This document shows, one piece after another, positions 17,128-25,230 of a DNA stretch of 64,000 bases. The stretch is from contig NZ_VAWE01000001.1 in NCBI RefSeq assembly GCF_005795905.1, positions 8,125,501 to 8,189,500 of the forward strand. Direction: 5' to 3'. This DNA is from Streptomyces marianii. GTDB taxonomy: Bacteria > Actinomycetota > Actinomycetes > Streptomycetales > Streptomycetaceae. The notes beneath the pieces were generated by a model, which saw only the letters and a list, made by a program, of their open reading frames with translations, was not told the origin of the DNA and did no database searches. How positions within the stretch are numbered: position 1 is the stretch's first letter; every line of letters starts with the position of its first letter. Made by a program: the position numbers and the translations under genes.

Positions 17128-17454
17128 TCACACGGCGGGGGCCGCGGCCGTGGCCGTCGTGAGGAGTCTGCCCATGGCCGCAAGGACCGACGGCTCCACG
17201 CGGTAATAGACCCACGTACCGCGCCGCTCCGAGGTCAGCAGCCCGGCCTCCTTGAGCTTCTTCAGGTGGTGGGACACCGTCGGCTGGGACACGCCGACGT
17301 CGGAGATGTCGCACACGCACGCCTCACCGCCCTCGTGCGAGGCGACCGAGGAGAACAGCCGCAGCCTGACCGGATCGCCGAGCGCCTTGAACATGCGCGC
17401 GGCCGTCTCCGCCTCCTCGGCCGTCATCGGCCGCTCGGTCAGAGGGGGCAGCAC
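17128..17454 (-). CDS. arsR: Second ArsR-family As(III) regulator, N-terminus altered by frameshift
   Basis: Up to 108 residues with the full winged-helix domain (ARMFKALGDPVRLRLFSSVA, VSQPTVSHHLKKLKEAGLL, RRGTWVYYRVEP) and the classic inducer box EACVCDIS, whose Cys pair binds arsenite. Natural start is uncertain. The family usually has an extra leader ending in CCPPLTERPM; that leader is present at 17439-17510 but is one base out of frame. Translation could begin at GTG 17454 or ATG 17427. It is divergent from the arsO-like gene, and matching operator-like motifs lie beside both. Confidence 0.8.
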   Translation of the reverse strand: MLPPLTERPMTAEEAETAARMFKALGDPVRLRLFSSVASHEGGEACVCDISDVGVSQPTVSHHLKKLKEAGLLTSERRGTWVYYRVEPSVLAAMGRLLTTATAAAPAV

Positions 17455-17510
17455 GGCACGGCGTCCTCGTCGGTGGGCTCGACCAGCGGCAACGTCTTCG
17501 CGTTCGACAT
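17439..17510 (-). pseudogene. Detached N-terminal leader of the second arsR
   Basis: From ATG 17510 the frame encodes MSNAKTLPLVEPTDEDAVPC followed by CPL and TGA at 17439. The last codons overlap the downstream arsR frame; adding one C to the five-C run (plus strand GGGGG near 17443-17447) restores a single protein through CCPPLTERPMT. Either a real one-base deletion or a sequencing error. Confidence 0.65.
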
Positions 17511-17512
17511 GC

Positions 17513-17524
17513 GTCTATGTTGAC
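17513..17524. promoter_or_regulatory. ArsR operator-like motif, copy 1
   Basis: GTCTATGTTGAC immediately before the arsR leader start (17510). Shares 11 of 12 bases with 17732-17743. Confidence 0.55.
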
Positions 17525-17731
17525 ATGTGTCGAATCAATCGCCCAGTGGCAGGTGTGGCCCGCCCTGTCGGCCCCTGGTCCCAGGTGGGATGGCGCGCTG
17601 CGTCGCCCCGCTCCCCGCTCGCGCAGTCCGGCTCTGTTCGGGCGTGTGCGGCGGAGGCTGTCGCGCCGCTCCGGTCCCTCGCGCGCCGGACGTGGATCGT
17701 GGGCGGCGACCGGAAGTCGACATCGATGCCT

Positions 17732-17743
17732 GTCTATATTGAC
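17732..17743. promoter_or_regulatory. ArsR operator-like motif, copy 2
   Basis: GTCTATATTGAC, 73 bases before the arsO-like start. The shared motif at both ends of the divergent spacer suggests one regulator acting on both genes. Confidence 0.55.
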
Positions 17744-17815
17744 TCACATCTAAGCAGGTGCCATGCTGGCGGAAACAGGTCATCGACGGATGTCGAAACA
17801 GAATGGGGAGTCATC

Positions 17816-19171
17816 GTGAACGTGCCCACCGCCACCCTGCCCGTCGTGGTGATCGGGGCCGGCCCGATCGGTCTGGCCGCCGCTGCCCACCTCGTCGAAC
17901 GAGGTCTGGAGCCCCTGGTCCTGGAAGCCGGAGCCGGTGCGGGCAGCGCGGTGCGGGAGTGGAGCCACGTGCGGCTGTTCTCCACCTGGGCCGAGCTCGT
18001 GGATCCGGCCGCAGAGAAGCTCCTGGCACCCACTGGCTGGGTGAAGCCGGACGGCGCCGGCTACCCGACCGGCGGCGACTGGGCACAGCGCTACCTCCAG
18101 CCCCTGGCCGATGTCCTCGGGGGCAGGGTCCGGTTCGGTGCCCGCGTCACCGGTGTCTCGCGCGTCGGCCGCGACCGCGTCGTGGACGCCGACCGCGGAC
18201 GGCAGCCCTTTACCGTCCACCTCGTCCACGTCGACGGCACCGAGGAGCGGATCACCGCCCGCGCCGTCATCGACGCCTCCGGTACCTGGTCGACTCCCGG
18301 GCCCCTCGGCGGCGACGGCCTGCCGGCCCTCGGCGAACGGGCAGTCGCCGACCGCATCTCCTACCGTGTGCCCGACCTGCGCGATGACGCAGTACGTGCC
18401 CGGTACGCGGGCAGGCGCACCGCCGTCATCGGCACCGGCGCCTCCGCCTTCACCGCCCTCGCCCAGCTCGCGGACCTCGCCGTGGACGCCCCGGGCACAC
18501 ACGCGGTGTGGATCCTGCGGCGCGGCATCTCCGGCTCCACCTTCGGCGGCGGGGCGGCCGACGAGCTCCCCGCCCGCGGCGCGCTGGGCCTGGCGGCGAA
18601 GGCCGCCGTGGACGAGGGCTGCGCCGATGCCGTCACCGGCTTCCGGACCGATGCGATCGAGAGGAACGGCGAACAGCTGGTGCTCGTCGCCGAGGACGGC
18701 CGCCGGCTGGACCCGGTGGACGAGGTCATCGTCCTCACGGGCTTCCGCCCCGACCTGACGTTCCTGACCGAGCTGCGTCTCGGCCTCGACGAGCGCCTCC
18801 AGGCCCCGGTGGCGTTGGCACCGCTGATCGACCCGAACGTCCACTCCTGCGGAACCGTCTACCCACACGGAGCGGGAGAGCTGTCGCACCCGGAGGAGGA
18901 CGTCTACCTCGTCGGCATGAAGTCCTACGGCCGCGCCCCGACGTTCCTCGCCATGACCGGCTACGAGCAGGTCCGCTCCATCGCCGCCGCCCTGGCCGGT
19001 GACCACGAGGCCGCCGCCCGCGTCGAACTCGCCCTCCCCGAGACCGGCGTCTGCGGCGGAGCCGGCCTGTTCGACGAGCCCGAAACCGCCCAGGCCGGCG
19101 GCGGCTGCTGCGCCACGCCCGGCGCCCTTCAGATCGGTGCCGGCGCCCCGGCCGCCTCCGGCGGCTGCTGA
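17816..19171 (+). CDS. arsO: ArsO-like flavin-binding monooxygenase/oxidoreductase
   Basis: 451 residues. N-terminal dinucleotide fold VVVIGAGPIGLAAAAHLVER (residues 10-30) binds FAD, and a second one RRTAVIGTGASAFTALAQLA (about 200-220) suits NADPH, the arrangement of class B flavin monooxygenases. VYPHGAGELSHPEEDVYLVG closes the FAD site. The C-terminus is Cys-rich (GVCGGAG, GGGCCATPG, SGGC), as in arsenic-island relatives. GTG 17816 has GGGGAG upstream. Placed between arsR and arsI, it fits the ArsO role described from Streptomyces arsenic clusters, but the exact reaction is not settled. Confidence 0.82.
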   Translation: MNVPTATLPVVVIGAGPIGLAAAAHLVERGLEPLVLEAGAGAGSAVREWSHVRLFSTWAELVDPAAEKLLAPTGWVKPDGAGYPTGGDWAQRYLQPLADVLGGRVRFGARVTGVSRVGRDRVVDADRGRQPFTVHLVHVDGTEERITARAVIDASGTWSTPGPLGGDGLPALGERAVADRISYRVPDLRDDAVRARYAGRRTAVIGTGASAFTALAQLADLAVDAPGTHAVWILRRGISGSTFGGGAADELPARGALGLAAKAAVDEGCADAVTGFRTDAIERNGEQLVLVAEDGRRLDPVDEVIVLTGFRPDLTFLTELRLGLDERLQAPVALAPLIDPNVHSCGTVYPHGAGELSHPEEDVYLVGMKSYGRAPTFLAMTGYEQVRSIAAALAGDHEAAARVELALPETGVCGGAGLFDEPETAQAGGGCCATPGALQIGAGAPAASGGC

Positions 19172-19198
19172 CCACCCACTCGAGCAGGAGGCTCCTTC

Positions 19199-19666
19199 AT
19201 GTCCCGCCTACAGCTTGCTCTCCGTGTCCCCGACCTCGCCGCTTCGGTCGCGTTCTACACCAGGCTCTTCGCCACCGAACCCGCCAAACTCCGCGACGGC
19301 TACGCCAACTTCGCCATCACCGATCCCCCGCTCAAGCTCGTCCTCGTCGAAGGGAGCCCGGAGGAGGCGACCCGCATGGACCACCTCGGCGTCGAGGTGG
19401 ACAGCACCGACGCCGTCCACGCCGCCGCCGGCCGCCTCGCCGAAGCGGGGCTGTCCACCGAAGAGGAGAACGACACCACCTGCTGCTACGCCCTCCAGGA
19501 CAAGGTCTGGGTCCACGGCCCCGGCCGGGAGCCGTGGGAGGTCTACGTCGTCAAGGCCGACGCCGACACCCTGACCAGACAGCGGGGAAGCACCTGCTGC
19601 ACCGGTCCCGGAGCCTCCCGCACACACCCCACCCACGCCCCGCGCAACCCCGCACATCGAAGCTGA
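19199..19666 (+). CDS. arsI: ArsI/CadI-family VOC metalloprotein
   Basis: 155 residues, a single vicinal-oxygen-chelate domain. The family's vicinal Cys pair is present in DTTCCYA (about residues 99-100), with a His in MDHLGVEVD (about 62) and a Glu in EPWEVYVV (about 117) as metal ligands. ArsI enzymes cleave the C-As bond of trivalent organoarsenicals; CadI relatives are metal-induced with unknown activity. The usual first metal-site residue near position 5 is not a clear His here (MSRLQLALRV), so activity is uncertain. An extra Cys pair (STCC) and a His/Pro tail follow. It lies 27 bases after arsO and should share its transcript. Confidence 0.85.
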   Translation: MSRLQLALRVPDLAASVAFYTRLFATEPAKLRDGYANFAITDPPLKLVLVEGSPEEATRMDHLGVEVDSTDAVHAAAGRLAEAGLSTEEENDTTCCYALQDKVWVHGPGREPWEVYVVKADADTLTRQRGSTCCTGPGASRTHPTHAPRNPAHRS

Positions 19667-19820
19667 GGCAACGTCACCCGAGTGTCCCGGCGCCGCACTG
19701 CGGTGAACGGGCCACTTCGGGGGGCGGGTTGGGCCTCGCGGCTCCCGATCCGTACGAGGCGGCCGGCTCCGTCACCGGTGAGCCCGGCAAACGACGGACA
19801 ACGCCCGAACGGGGCACAAT

Positions 19821-20348
19821 GTGCGGATGGACGAAGTGCCCATCAGTGACGAAGACCGGCGGCTTCTCGGCCGCTGGGCCGCAGACTGCGTCGAGCGGGC
19901 GCTCCCGCTGTTCGAGGCTCGGGCTCCCGGCGACTTCCGACCTCGCGAGGCGATCGAGGGCATCCGGGCCTTCGTGCGCGAGGGGAAGCGGACCGGGCGG
20001 CTGCGCTCCCTCGCCTGGGCCGCCCACGCGGCCGCACGCGCAGTCGACGACCCGGCTGCCGCAGCCGCCGCCCGCGCCGCGTGCTACGCGGCGGCGACCC
20101 CCTACATCCACCCCCTGGCCACCCCTCACCAGTCGAAGCACGCCCTTGGACCTGCGGTCCATCAGGCACGGGCCCGTGAGCTCGCGTCGGGCGACGACCC
20201 CGGGGTCGGTGACGAGGAGCTCCGGTGGGCGATCGAGCACGCCCCGGAGGAAGTCCGGGCGCTCCTGCGGCGGATGCCGGCGCGCAGCCCGGGCCGCAGC
20301 CGCCTGGACACGCTTTACCACCGGCTCGACGCGGCCCTGCGCAGCTGA
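19821..20348 (+). CDS. Imm5-like putative immunity protein
   Basis: About 175 residues, helical and Ala/Arg-rich, with the pattern DEDRRLLGRWAADCVERALPLFE, then APGDFRPREAIEGIRAFVREG, typical of proteins labelled putative immunity protein (Imm5-like). Such proteins guard against contact-dependent toxins, but no toxin gene is next to it, so this is an orphan by context. GGGG lies six bases before the GTG at 19821; an ATG at 19827 is also possible. Assigned from family memory. Confidence 0.6.
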   Translation: MRMDEVPISDEDRRLLGRWAADCVERALPLFEARAPGDFRPREAIEGIRAFVREGKRTGRLRSLAWAAHAAARAVDDPAAAAAARAACYAAATPYIHPLATPHQSKHALGPAVHQARARELASGDDPGVGDEELRWAIEHAPEEVRALLRRMPARSPGRSRLDTLYHRLDAALRS

Positions 20349-20648
20349 CCGGCGAAGTGCGCTCCGCCTCGATCGTTCCGGAATCCTCGTGGTGGCCGCA
20401 CGAATCCCGATCTCGTTACCCGTCCCGCCCGCGTCGGCCGGCGGGGGCGCCGCCCCGCGGTGGCGGTGCTGGGTCCGCGCACCGCGCCCGTATGCCGGCT
20501 GTTCCGCTCGACGACCGCGCCCCGGGGGCGCGTGCCGGCACCGCCGGTCTGGGTATCCCGCACCGGTGACGGTGAGTACGTGCGCTCATGCCCGCCGGCG
20601 TCCCGCGCCCGACGATGGGGACCACCATCGCCGAGACCGGGAGCCCAC
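20349..20648. other. No gene recognised
   Basis: About 300 GC-rich bases between the immunity-like gene and plsC. Nothing beyond a probable plsC promoter can be supported. Confidence 0.35.
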
Positions 20649-21389
20649 ATGCTCAGCAGCCTCGCCAAGGTCCTGGTGCCGGCCGTCGGACGGCTCACCG
20701 TGACCACGGACGCCGGTACCGTCCTCGCACCGGGCAGCATCGTCGCCGCCAACCACACCTCGCTCACCGACCCGGCCGTCGTCCTCGCCGCGCTGCACCA
20801 CCTCGGCGTCGAACCCGTCGTCATGGCGACCGCGGGTCTCTGGCGCATCCCCCTGCTGGGTCGTGCGCTCGCCGGCGGAGGCCACATCCCCGTGCACCGC
20901 AACGACCGGCGCGCCGCCCGATGCCTCGACCTCGCCGCAGCGGCCCTGGCCGAGGGGCGGCTGGTCCTCATCTACGGCGAGGGCGGACTCCCGCCCCGTA
21001 CGGACGCCGCCGAAGCCCCGCCCGTCGCCTTCCGCAGCGGCTTGGCGCGGCTCGCCGGGCTCACCGGTGCGCCCGTCGTACCCGTGGGCCAGGCAGGTGC
21101 CCGCCGGATCACCTCGGGGAGCGCCGCCAAACAGATCGCGGGGCTGGCCACCGCTCCACTGCGCCGCCCGGCCCTCCACGTCCACGTCGGGACACCGGTG
21201 CGTCTCAGCGGTGACCGGTCCGCCCGTACGGCGGAGGCGCACGGCGTGGTGACGGCCGCCTGGCGGACGGCGGCGGCCCGACTCGGCGAGCCCGCCACGC
21301 GCCGGCCGCTGAAGCCGGGCACTGCCCCGGCACGAGGCGTGGCGCCGGAGGAGCGCGTCGCACTTCCCGAGCTCGTGCGGAGGCGGTGA
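20649..21389 (+). CDS. 1-acyl-glycerol-3-phosphate acyltransferase family protein (PlsC-like)
   Basis: 246 residues. The acyltransferase block I motif NHTSLTD (H-x4-D, about residue 35) is followed by GRALAGGGHIPVHRND (block II region), IYGEGGLPPRTD (block III, EGG) and a VPVGQAGARRI strand (block IV), all in the usual order. It transfers an acyl chain to a lysophospholipid or similar hydroxyl at the membrane. No strong transmembrane helix is seen, only an amphipathic start (MLSSLAKVLVPAVG). ATG 20649 is preceded by GGGAG. It is a stand-alone gene. Confidence 0.85.
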   Translation: MLSSLAKVLVPAVGRLTVTTDAGTVLAPGSIVAANHTSLTDPAVVLAALHHLGVEPVVMATAGLWRIPLLGRALAGGGHIPVHRNDRRAARCLDLAAAALAEGRLVLIYGEGGLPPRTDAAEAPPVAFRSGLARLAGLTGAPVVPVGQAGARRITSGSAAKQIAGLATAPLRRPALHVHVGTPVRLSGDRSARTAEAHGVVTAAWRTAAARLGEPATRRPLKPGTAPARGVAPEERVALPELVRRR

Positions 21390-21738
21390 CACCGCACTGT
21401 GCTGCTCCCTTCCGCCGGCGGCGACCCGGCTTCCTGACGGACGTGCTGAGGACGCCGTGCCGGCCTGCGCCTGCGGCGCGACAGCCTTGGACCAAGGGCG
21501 CCCGCAGGAGTCCGAGCGCCGTTCACCCCCAGGACGGCCGTGCAGCGTTCGCCCGGACGTGCCAGACGGCGGGGCGACCCCGTCACCGCACCGCGAGAAC
21601 CTCCCGGGCGGACGGTCCGGTGCCCCGTTCCGGAATCCGCAGGACCGATGAGGGCCCCGGCCTCGACCGCTCACCGCCGATCGACGCGCCCGCGGCAATT
21701 CGCTACCGCGGCGGCCGGAACCGGCGGAGACTGCTCCC
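21390..21738. other. No gene recognised
   Basis: About 350 bases with only GC-biased shadow frames. The last 50 bases presumably hold the promoter of the TOPRIM gene. Confidence 0.35.
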
Positions 21739-22389
21739 ATGACTGACATGGGGGCGTTCCGGGAAGCGGTCACCGCGTGGGCGGCAGGCGGCCCCGGCGA
21801 CCCCGCGCGGGACCTGGCCGCGCGACTGCGCGTCCGGGCCGTCGTCCTGCTCGAAGGGCCGAGCGACGTCGCTGCGGTCGGCGCGCTCGCCGCAGGCCGC
21901 GGCCGGAACCTTGCGGCCGAGGGGGTCTGCGTCCTGTCGATGGGCGGCGCGATGAACGTCGGGCGCTTCGCCTCCCTCCTCGGGCCCCCCGGTCTGCGGC
22001 TGCGCCTCGCCGGGCTGTGCGACGAGGGGGAGCGTCGCCACTACGCGCGCGGCTGGGAGCGGGCCGGCGAAGCACGACAGGGGTTCTTCGTGTGCACGGC
22101 GGACCTGGAGGACGAACTCGTCCGCGCGCTGGGGGAGACACGGGTGGAGGAACTCGTCCGGGCCGAGGGCGACCTGCGCGCCCTGCAGACCTTCCTGCGC
22201 CAGCCCGCACAGCGGGGCCGCCCCACACGGCAGCAGCTGCGGCGCTTCTTCGGCACGAAAAAGGGACGCAAGATCCACTACGGCCGCGTTCTGGCCGAGG
22301 CCCTCGACCCCGAACGCGTACCCGCGCCCCTCGACGAACTGCTGGCACACGTCCGACGGTCACCCGCGCCCCCGTCCCCGATCCCCTGA
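21739..22389 (+). CDS. TOPRIM-domain protein (OLD-like, stand-alone)
   Basis: 216 residues. The TOPRIM fold is recognisable from LLEGPSDVAAVGALAAGRG (catalytic Glu, about 31-50), CVLSMGGAMNVGRFASLLG, and the acidic strands LAGLCDEGE and FFVCTADLEDELVRALG. OLD-family nucleases use this domain with a partnering ATPase, but no ATPase precedes it here, so it is one of the short stand-alone versions common in actinomycetes. It may be a nuclease or nucleotidyl-transferase; activity is unknown. ATG 21739 begins MTDMGAFREAV. Confidence 0.75.
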   Translation: MTDMGAFREAVTAWAAGGPGDPARDLAARLRVRAVVLLEGPSDVAAVGALAAGRGRNLAAEGVCVLSMGGAMNVGRFASLLGPPGLRLRLAGLCDEGERRHYARGWERAGEARQGFFVCTADLEDELVRALGETRVEELVRAEGDLRALQTFLRQPAQRGRPTRQQLRRFFGTKKGRKIHYGRVLAEALDPERVPAPLDELLAHVRRSPAPPSPIP

Positions 22390-22606
22390 GGTCGTTCCCG
22401 GCCCGCAGCGTGATCCTCTACGAAGCCGGGAACGGGGCCGTACCGACCGGCACGAAGATGCGCTCCCAGGGCGACGAACCGGTCCAGGACTCCGCCGCGC
22501 CCCCGGCGACAAGCTGCCGCAGGCCGCGCGCCCGTACCCGAACATGTCCCGCGTCCGCAGATCGGCCGCGCGGCCGCGACTGTCGGCACCCTCGCGACCG
22601 CCCGCT

Positions 22607-23716
22607 TCACCGGCTGCGGTCCAGCAAGGAGACGAACAGCGAGTCCAGTTCCCCCGCCGCGTCCGGCGCCAGTGCCGGCCCCCGCAGCGCCCGGCGCGCG
22701 GCGTCCAGATGCCGGCGGGCCTCGCCGCGGGTCGCGGCCCGTCCGCCGGCCTCCTCGACGAGCACGGCGGCACGCGCCGCCGTGGCGCGGTCCGGCGGCT
22801 CCGGCGACTCCAGCAGCGCCGCCAACTCCCTTGCGGCCGGCCCCTCCCCGGCGAGCGCGGCGAGAACCGGGAAGGTCTTCTTGCGCTGCCGCAGGTCGCC
22901 GTGGACGGGCTTCCCCGTCACCGCGGGCTCACCCCAGATGCCCAGCAGGTCGTCCACCGCCTGGAAGGCCACACCCAGATGCCGCCCGGCCCGCTCCAGC
23001 TCCGCCACCGTCGCGGCGGACCCGCCGCCCAGCACCGCGCCGAGCGCGACCGCGCAGCCCAGCAGGGCCCCCGTCTTGTGCTCCGCCATCGACCGGTACT
23101 GGTCCATCCCCACCGCACCGGGTCCGCTCCACGGCTGCCGCTCGAAACGCAGGTCCTCCGCCTGGCCGCGTACCAGCGCGTTGAGCGTCCCGCACAGCCG
23201 CCGGACCGCCTCCCCCGTCCACGGACCCGGTGCCCCGGCCAGGCACTGCACGGCGAGGGCGTGGAGCGCGTCCCCGGCGAGGACGGCCGGACCCGTCCCG
23301 TAGGCCTTCCACACAGCCGGGCGCTGCCGCCGCAGCGCGTCACCGTCCATGATGTCGTCGTGCAGCAGGGAGAACGTGTGCACCAGCTCCACGGCGACCG
23401 CTCCCGCGACGGCCGCACCACCGTCCGCCCCGACCGCCTCGGCCCCCAGCACGGCCAGAGCCTGCCGCACTCCCTTGCCCTCGGAGCCGTCCGGATCCGG
23501 TGTCCCCGCCGCATCGCTCCAGCCCAGCGCGTACGCGGCCATCTCAGCGGTCCACGGATGCAGCCGCCCCACCGTCTCCACCAGCGCGGGCCGCACCAGT
23601 TCCCGGCATCGACGCAGAACACCGCCCACCGTGGAGTCGCGGCCGTGCGGCACACCTGCCGCAGCGATGTCCGACGGTCCGGAAGGGGAGCACACCGGCG
23701 AGAGGGAGGAACTCAC
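22607..23716 (-). CDS. Polyprenyl synthetase (isoprenyl diphosphate synthase)
   Basis: 369 residues. The first Asp-rich motif is complete, DDIMD (residues 120-124 in LLHDDIMDGDALRRQRP). The second is shortened to DDLLG (255-259 in FQAVDDLLGIWGEP), as in the actinobacterial subfamily that also includes encapsulin-cargo prenyltransferases. The basic KGVR motif near 81-84 fits IPP binding. It should add isopentenyl units to an allylic diphosphate. A 30-residue Ser/Pro N-terminus looks disordered. GTG 23716 overlaps the stop of the TPR gene by 4 bases (GTGA), so the two are translationally coupled. No terpene cyclase or encapsulin gene is in the window. Confidence 0.88.
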   Translation of the reverse strand: MSSSLSPVCSPSGPSDIAAAGVPHGRDSTVGGVLRRCRELVRPALVETVGRLHPWTAEMAAYALGWSDAAGTPDPDGSEGKGVRQALAVLGAEAVGADGGAAVAGAVAVELVHTFSLLHDDIMDGDALRRQRPAVWKAYGTGPAVLAGDALHALAVQCLAGAPGPWTGEAVRRLCGTLNALVRGQAEDLRFERQPWSGPGAVGMDQYRSMAEHKTGALLGCAVALGAVLGGGSAATVAELERAGRHLGVAFQAVDDLLGIWGEPAVTGKPVHGDLRQRKKTFPVLAALAGEGPAARELAALLESPEPPDRATAARAAVLVEEAGGRAATRGEARRHLDAARRALRGPALAPDAAGELDSLFVSLLDRSR

Positions 23717-24885
23717 CGCAGCCCCTCCGCGTCCGCCGTCCGCAGCCCTTCGACGTCCGCGGTCCGCAGCGCCTCCGCGCCGCCGGCGGGCAGCACCCGC
23801 TCCCCGCCCCCGGCGGCCGCGTGGCCGTCCGGCATCGGCCCCACACCCAGCTCGGCCGCGGCCTTCTCGACCATCTCCCGGGCGTGCCGCAGTCCGATGC
23901 GGTCCAGGGCCGAGCGCAGTTCAGCCAGTTCGGCGGCGGTCCGAGCCGCGTCCCGGCCGAGCCGGGCGCGCGCCTTGACCAGCCCCAGCCGCGACAGTGC
24001 CGTCCCCCGCGGCTCCTCGATCTCGCGGAACTGCTCGAGCGCCCGCTCGTACAGTTCACGTGCCTCGGCATACCGGCCCGCCCGGTACAGCACGTTGCCC
24101 CGCATCTTGTGGTTGTAGGCGAGCGCGCTCGACAACCGCATGTCCCGGCAGGCCTCCTCCGCCTGCGAGAGCAGCGACAGGGCACGCTCCACATCACCGT
24201 CACGCACGGACACCACATCCGCGATGCCCCGCAGAGCCCACGCCCACCCGCGCCGGTCCTCCGCACGCAGCGCCGTGTCCGCCGCCTCCTCGAACAGCGC
24301 CAGCGCCTCGTCGTAGGCGCCGGTGTTGCGGTGCATCTGCGCGATGCCCTCGAGCGCCCACACCGTGTGCCTGGCCTCACCGCGGCGGCGGGCCTCGGCC
24401 AGCAACTGCTCGTGCAGCCGGCCCACGGCCTCGTAGTCGCCCTGAATGCGCCCCGTTTCGGCGAGTCCCGCCAGCGAGTAGCCCCGTACGACGACATCGT
24501 CGCCCCGCTCGCCCATCTCGGCCGCCAGCCGCAGCAGCCGGTACGCCAGAGCGAACGAACCCCGCTGGCGGGCCAGCGTGCCCCCGCTCCACAGGGCCCA
24601 CGCCATCGCACCCTCGTGGCCGGCCGAACGAGCCGCCCGGTAACTCGCCTTCCACGCCCGGTCGGCCTCCTCGATCCGCCCCAGCCTCCGGCTCGCCTCC
24701 GCGACTGCCAGCCCGCAGCGCGCCACCTCCTGCCGGTCACCGGCCCGCTCCGCCGCCCGCAGCTCCTCGGCGCCCCGGGCGAGCACCTCCGGAAGGGAGG
24801 CGTTGACCGACAACGACCCAAGAGCTCCTTGGTATTCCGGAGCGGAAGCCTTCGCCCGCTGCGTCCCATTCACCTGACTGGCCAT
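23713..24885 (-). CDS. TPR-repeat protein coupled to the polyprenyl synthetase
   Basis: About 390 residues of helical repeats; TPR-like units are clear in EALALFEEAADTALRAEDRRG, ALSLLSQAEEACRDMRLSSA and YAEARELYERALEQFREIEEP. The fold resembles the bundled TPR arrays of Streptomyces regulators, but no DNA-binding domain is present. A degenerate repeat (EALRTADVEGLRTADAEGLR) ends the protein. ATG at 24885 is my choice; TTG 24921 is an alternative start with no better ribosome site. The 4-base overlap with the polyprenyl synthetase means the products are made together and may interact. Function unknown. Confidence 0.72.
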   Translation of the reverse strand: MASQVNGTQRAKASAPEYQGALGSLSVNASLPEVLARGAEELRAAERAGDRQEVARCGLAVAEASRRLGRIEEADRAWKASYRAARSAGHEGAMAWALWSGGTLARQRGSFALAYRLLRLAAEMGERGDDVVVRGYSLAGLAETGRIQGDYEAVGRLHEQLLAEARRRGEARHTVWALEGIAQMHRNTGAYDEALALFEEAADTALRAEDRRGWAWALRGIADVVSVRDGDVERALSLLSQAEEACRDMRLSSALAYNHKMRGNVLYRAGRYAEARELYERALEQFREIEEPRGTALSRLGLVKARARLGRDAARTAAELAELRSALDRIGLRHAREMVEKAAAELGVGPMPDGHAAAGGGERVLPAGGAEALRTADVEGLRTADAEGLR

Positions 24886-24921
24886 CAACTGTCTCTCTTC
24901 TCCGGTCGACTCGGTGATCAA

Positions 24922-25230
24922 GATGCCGACGGAGAGCGGAGGTTCCGCGGAAGCCGCGATATCGGCCTGGATGGGGGGGCCGGGTCATACTCAAGTGCTA
25001 CGGGCACGCGTCGAGGTCGTCATCGAGACGTACGGCGGACCCGTGATCGTCCGGGCGCGCCCATGACGGGGTACTCGAGCGACACGTTCCGGCGGCACCG
25101 CCGCGGGCGCGTCGTCGGGCCCAACTGCGGGTCTTTCAGGACCGGCCCGCCGCCGGCGCCCTGTCAGCGGTGACCGTCCGGAGTGGCTGCCGGTGCGCTG
25201 CCGACATGCCGCCCCGGTCCGGCGCCTGGG
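24922..25230. other. No gene recognised
   Basis: About 310 bases between the TPR gene and the merR 3' end. It should contain the promoter of the TPR-polyprenyl operon; I see no further feature. Confidence 0.35.
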
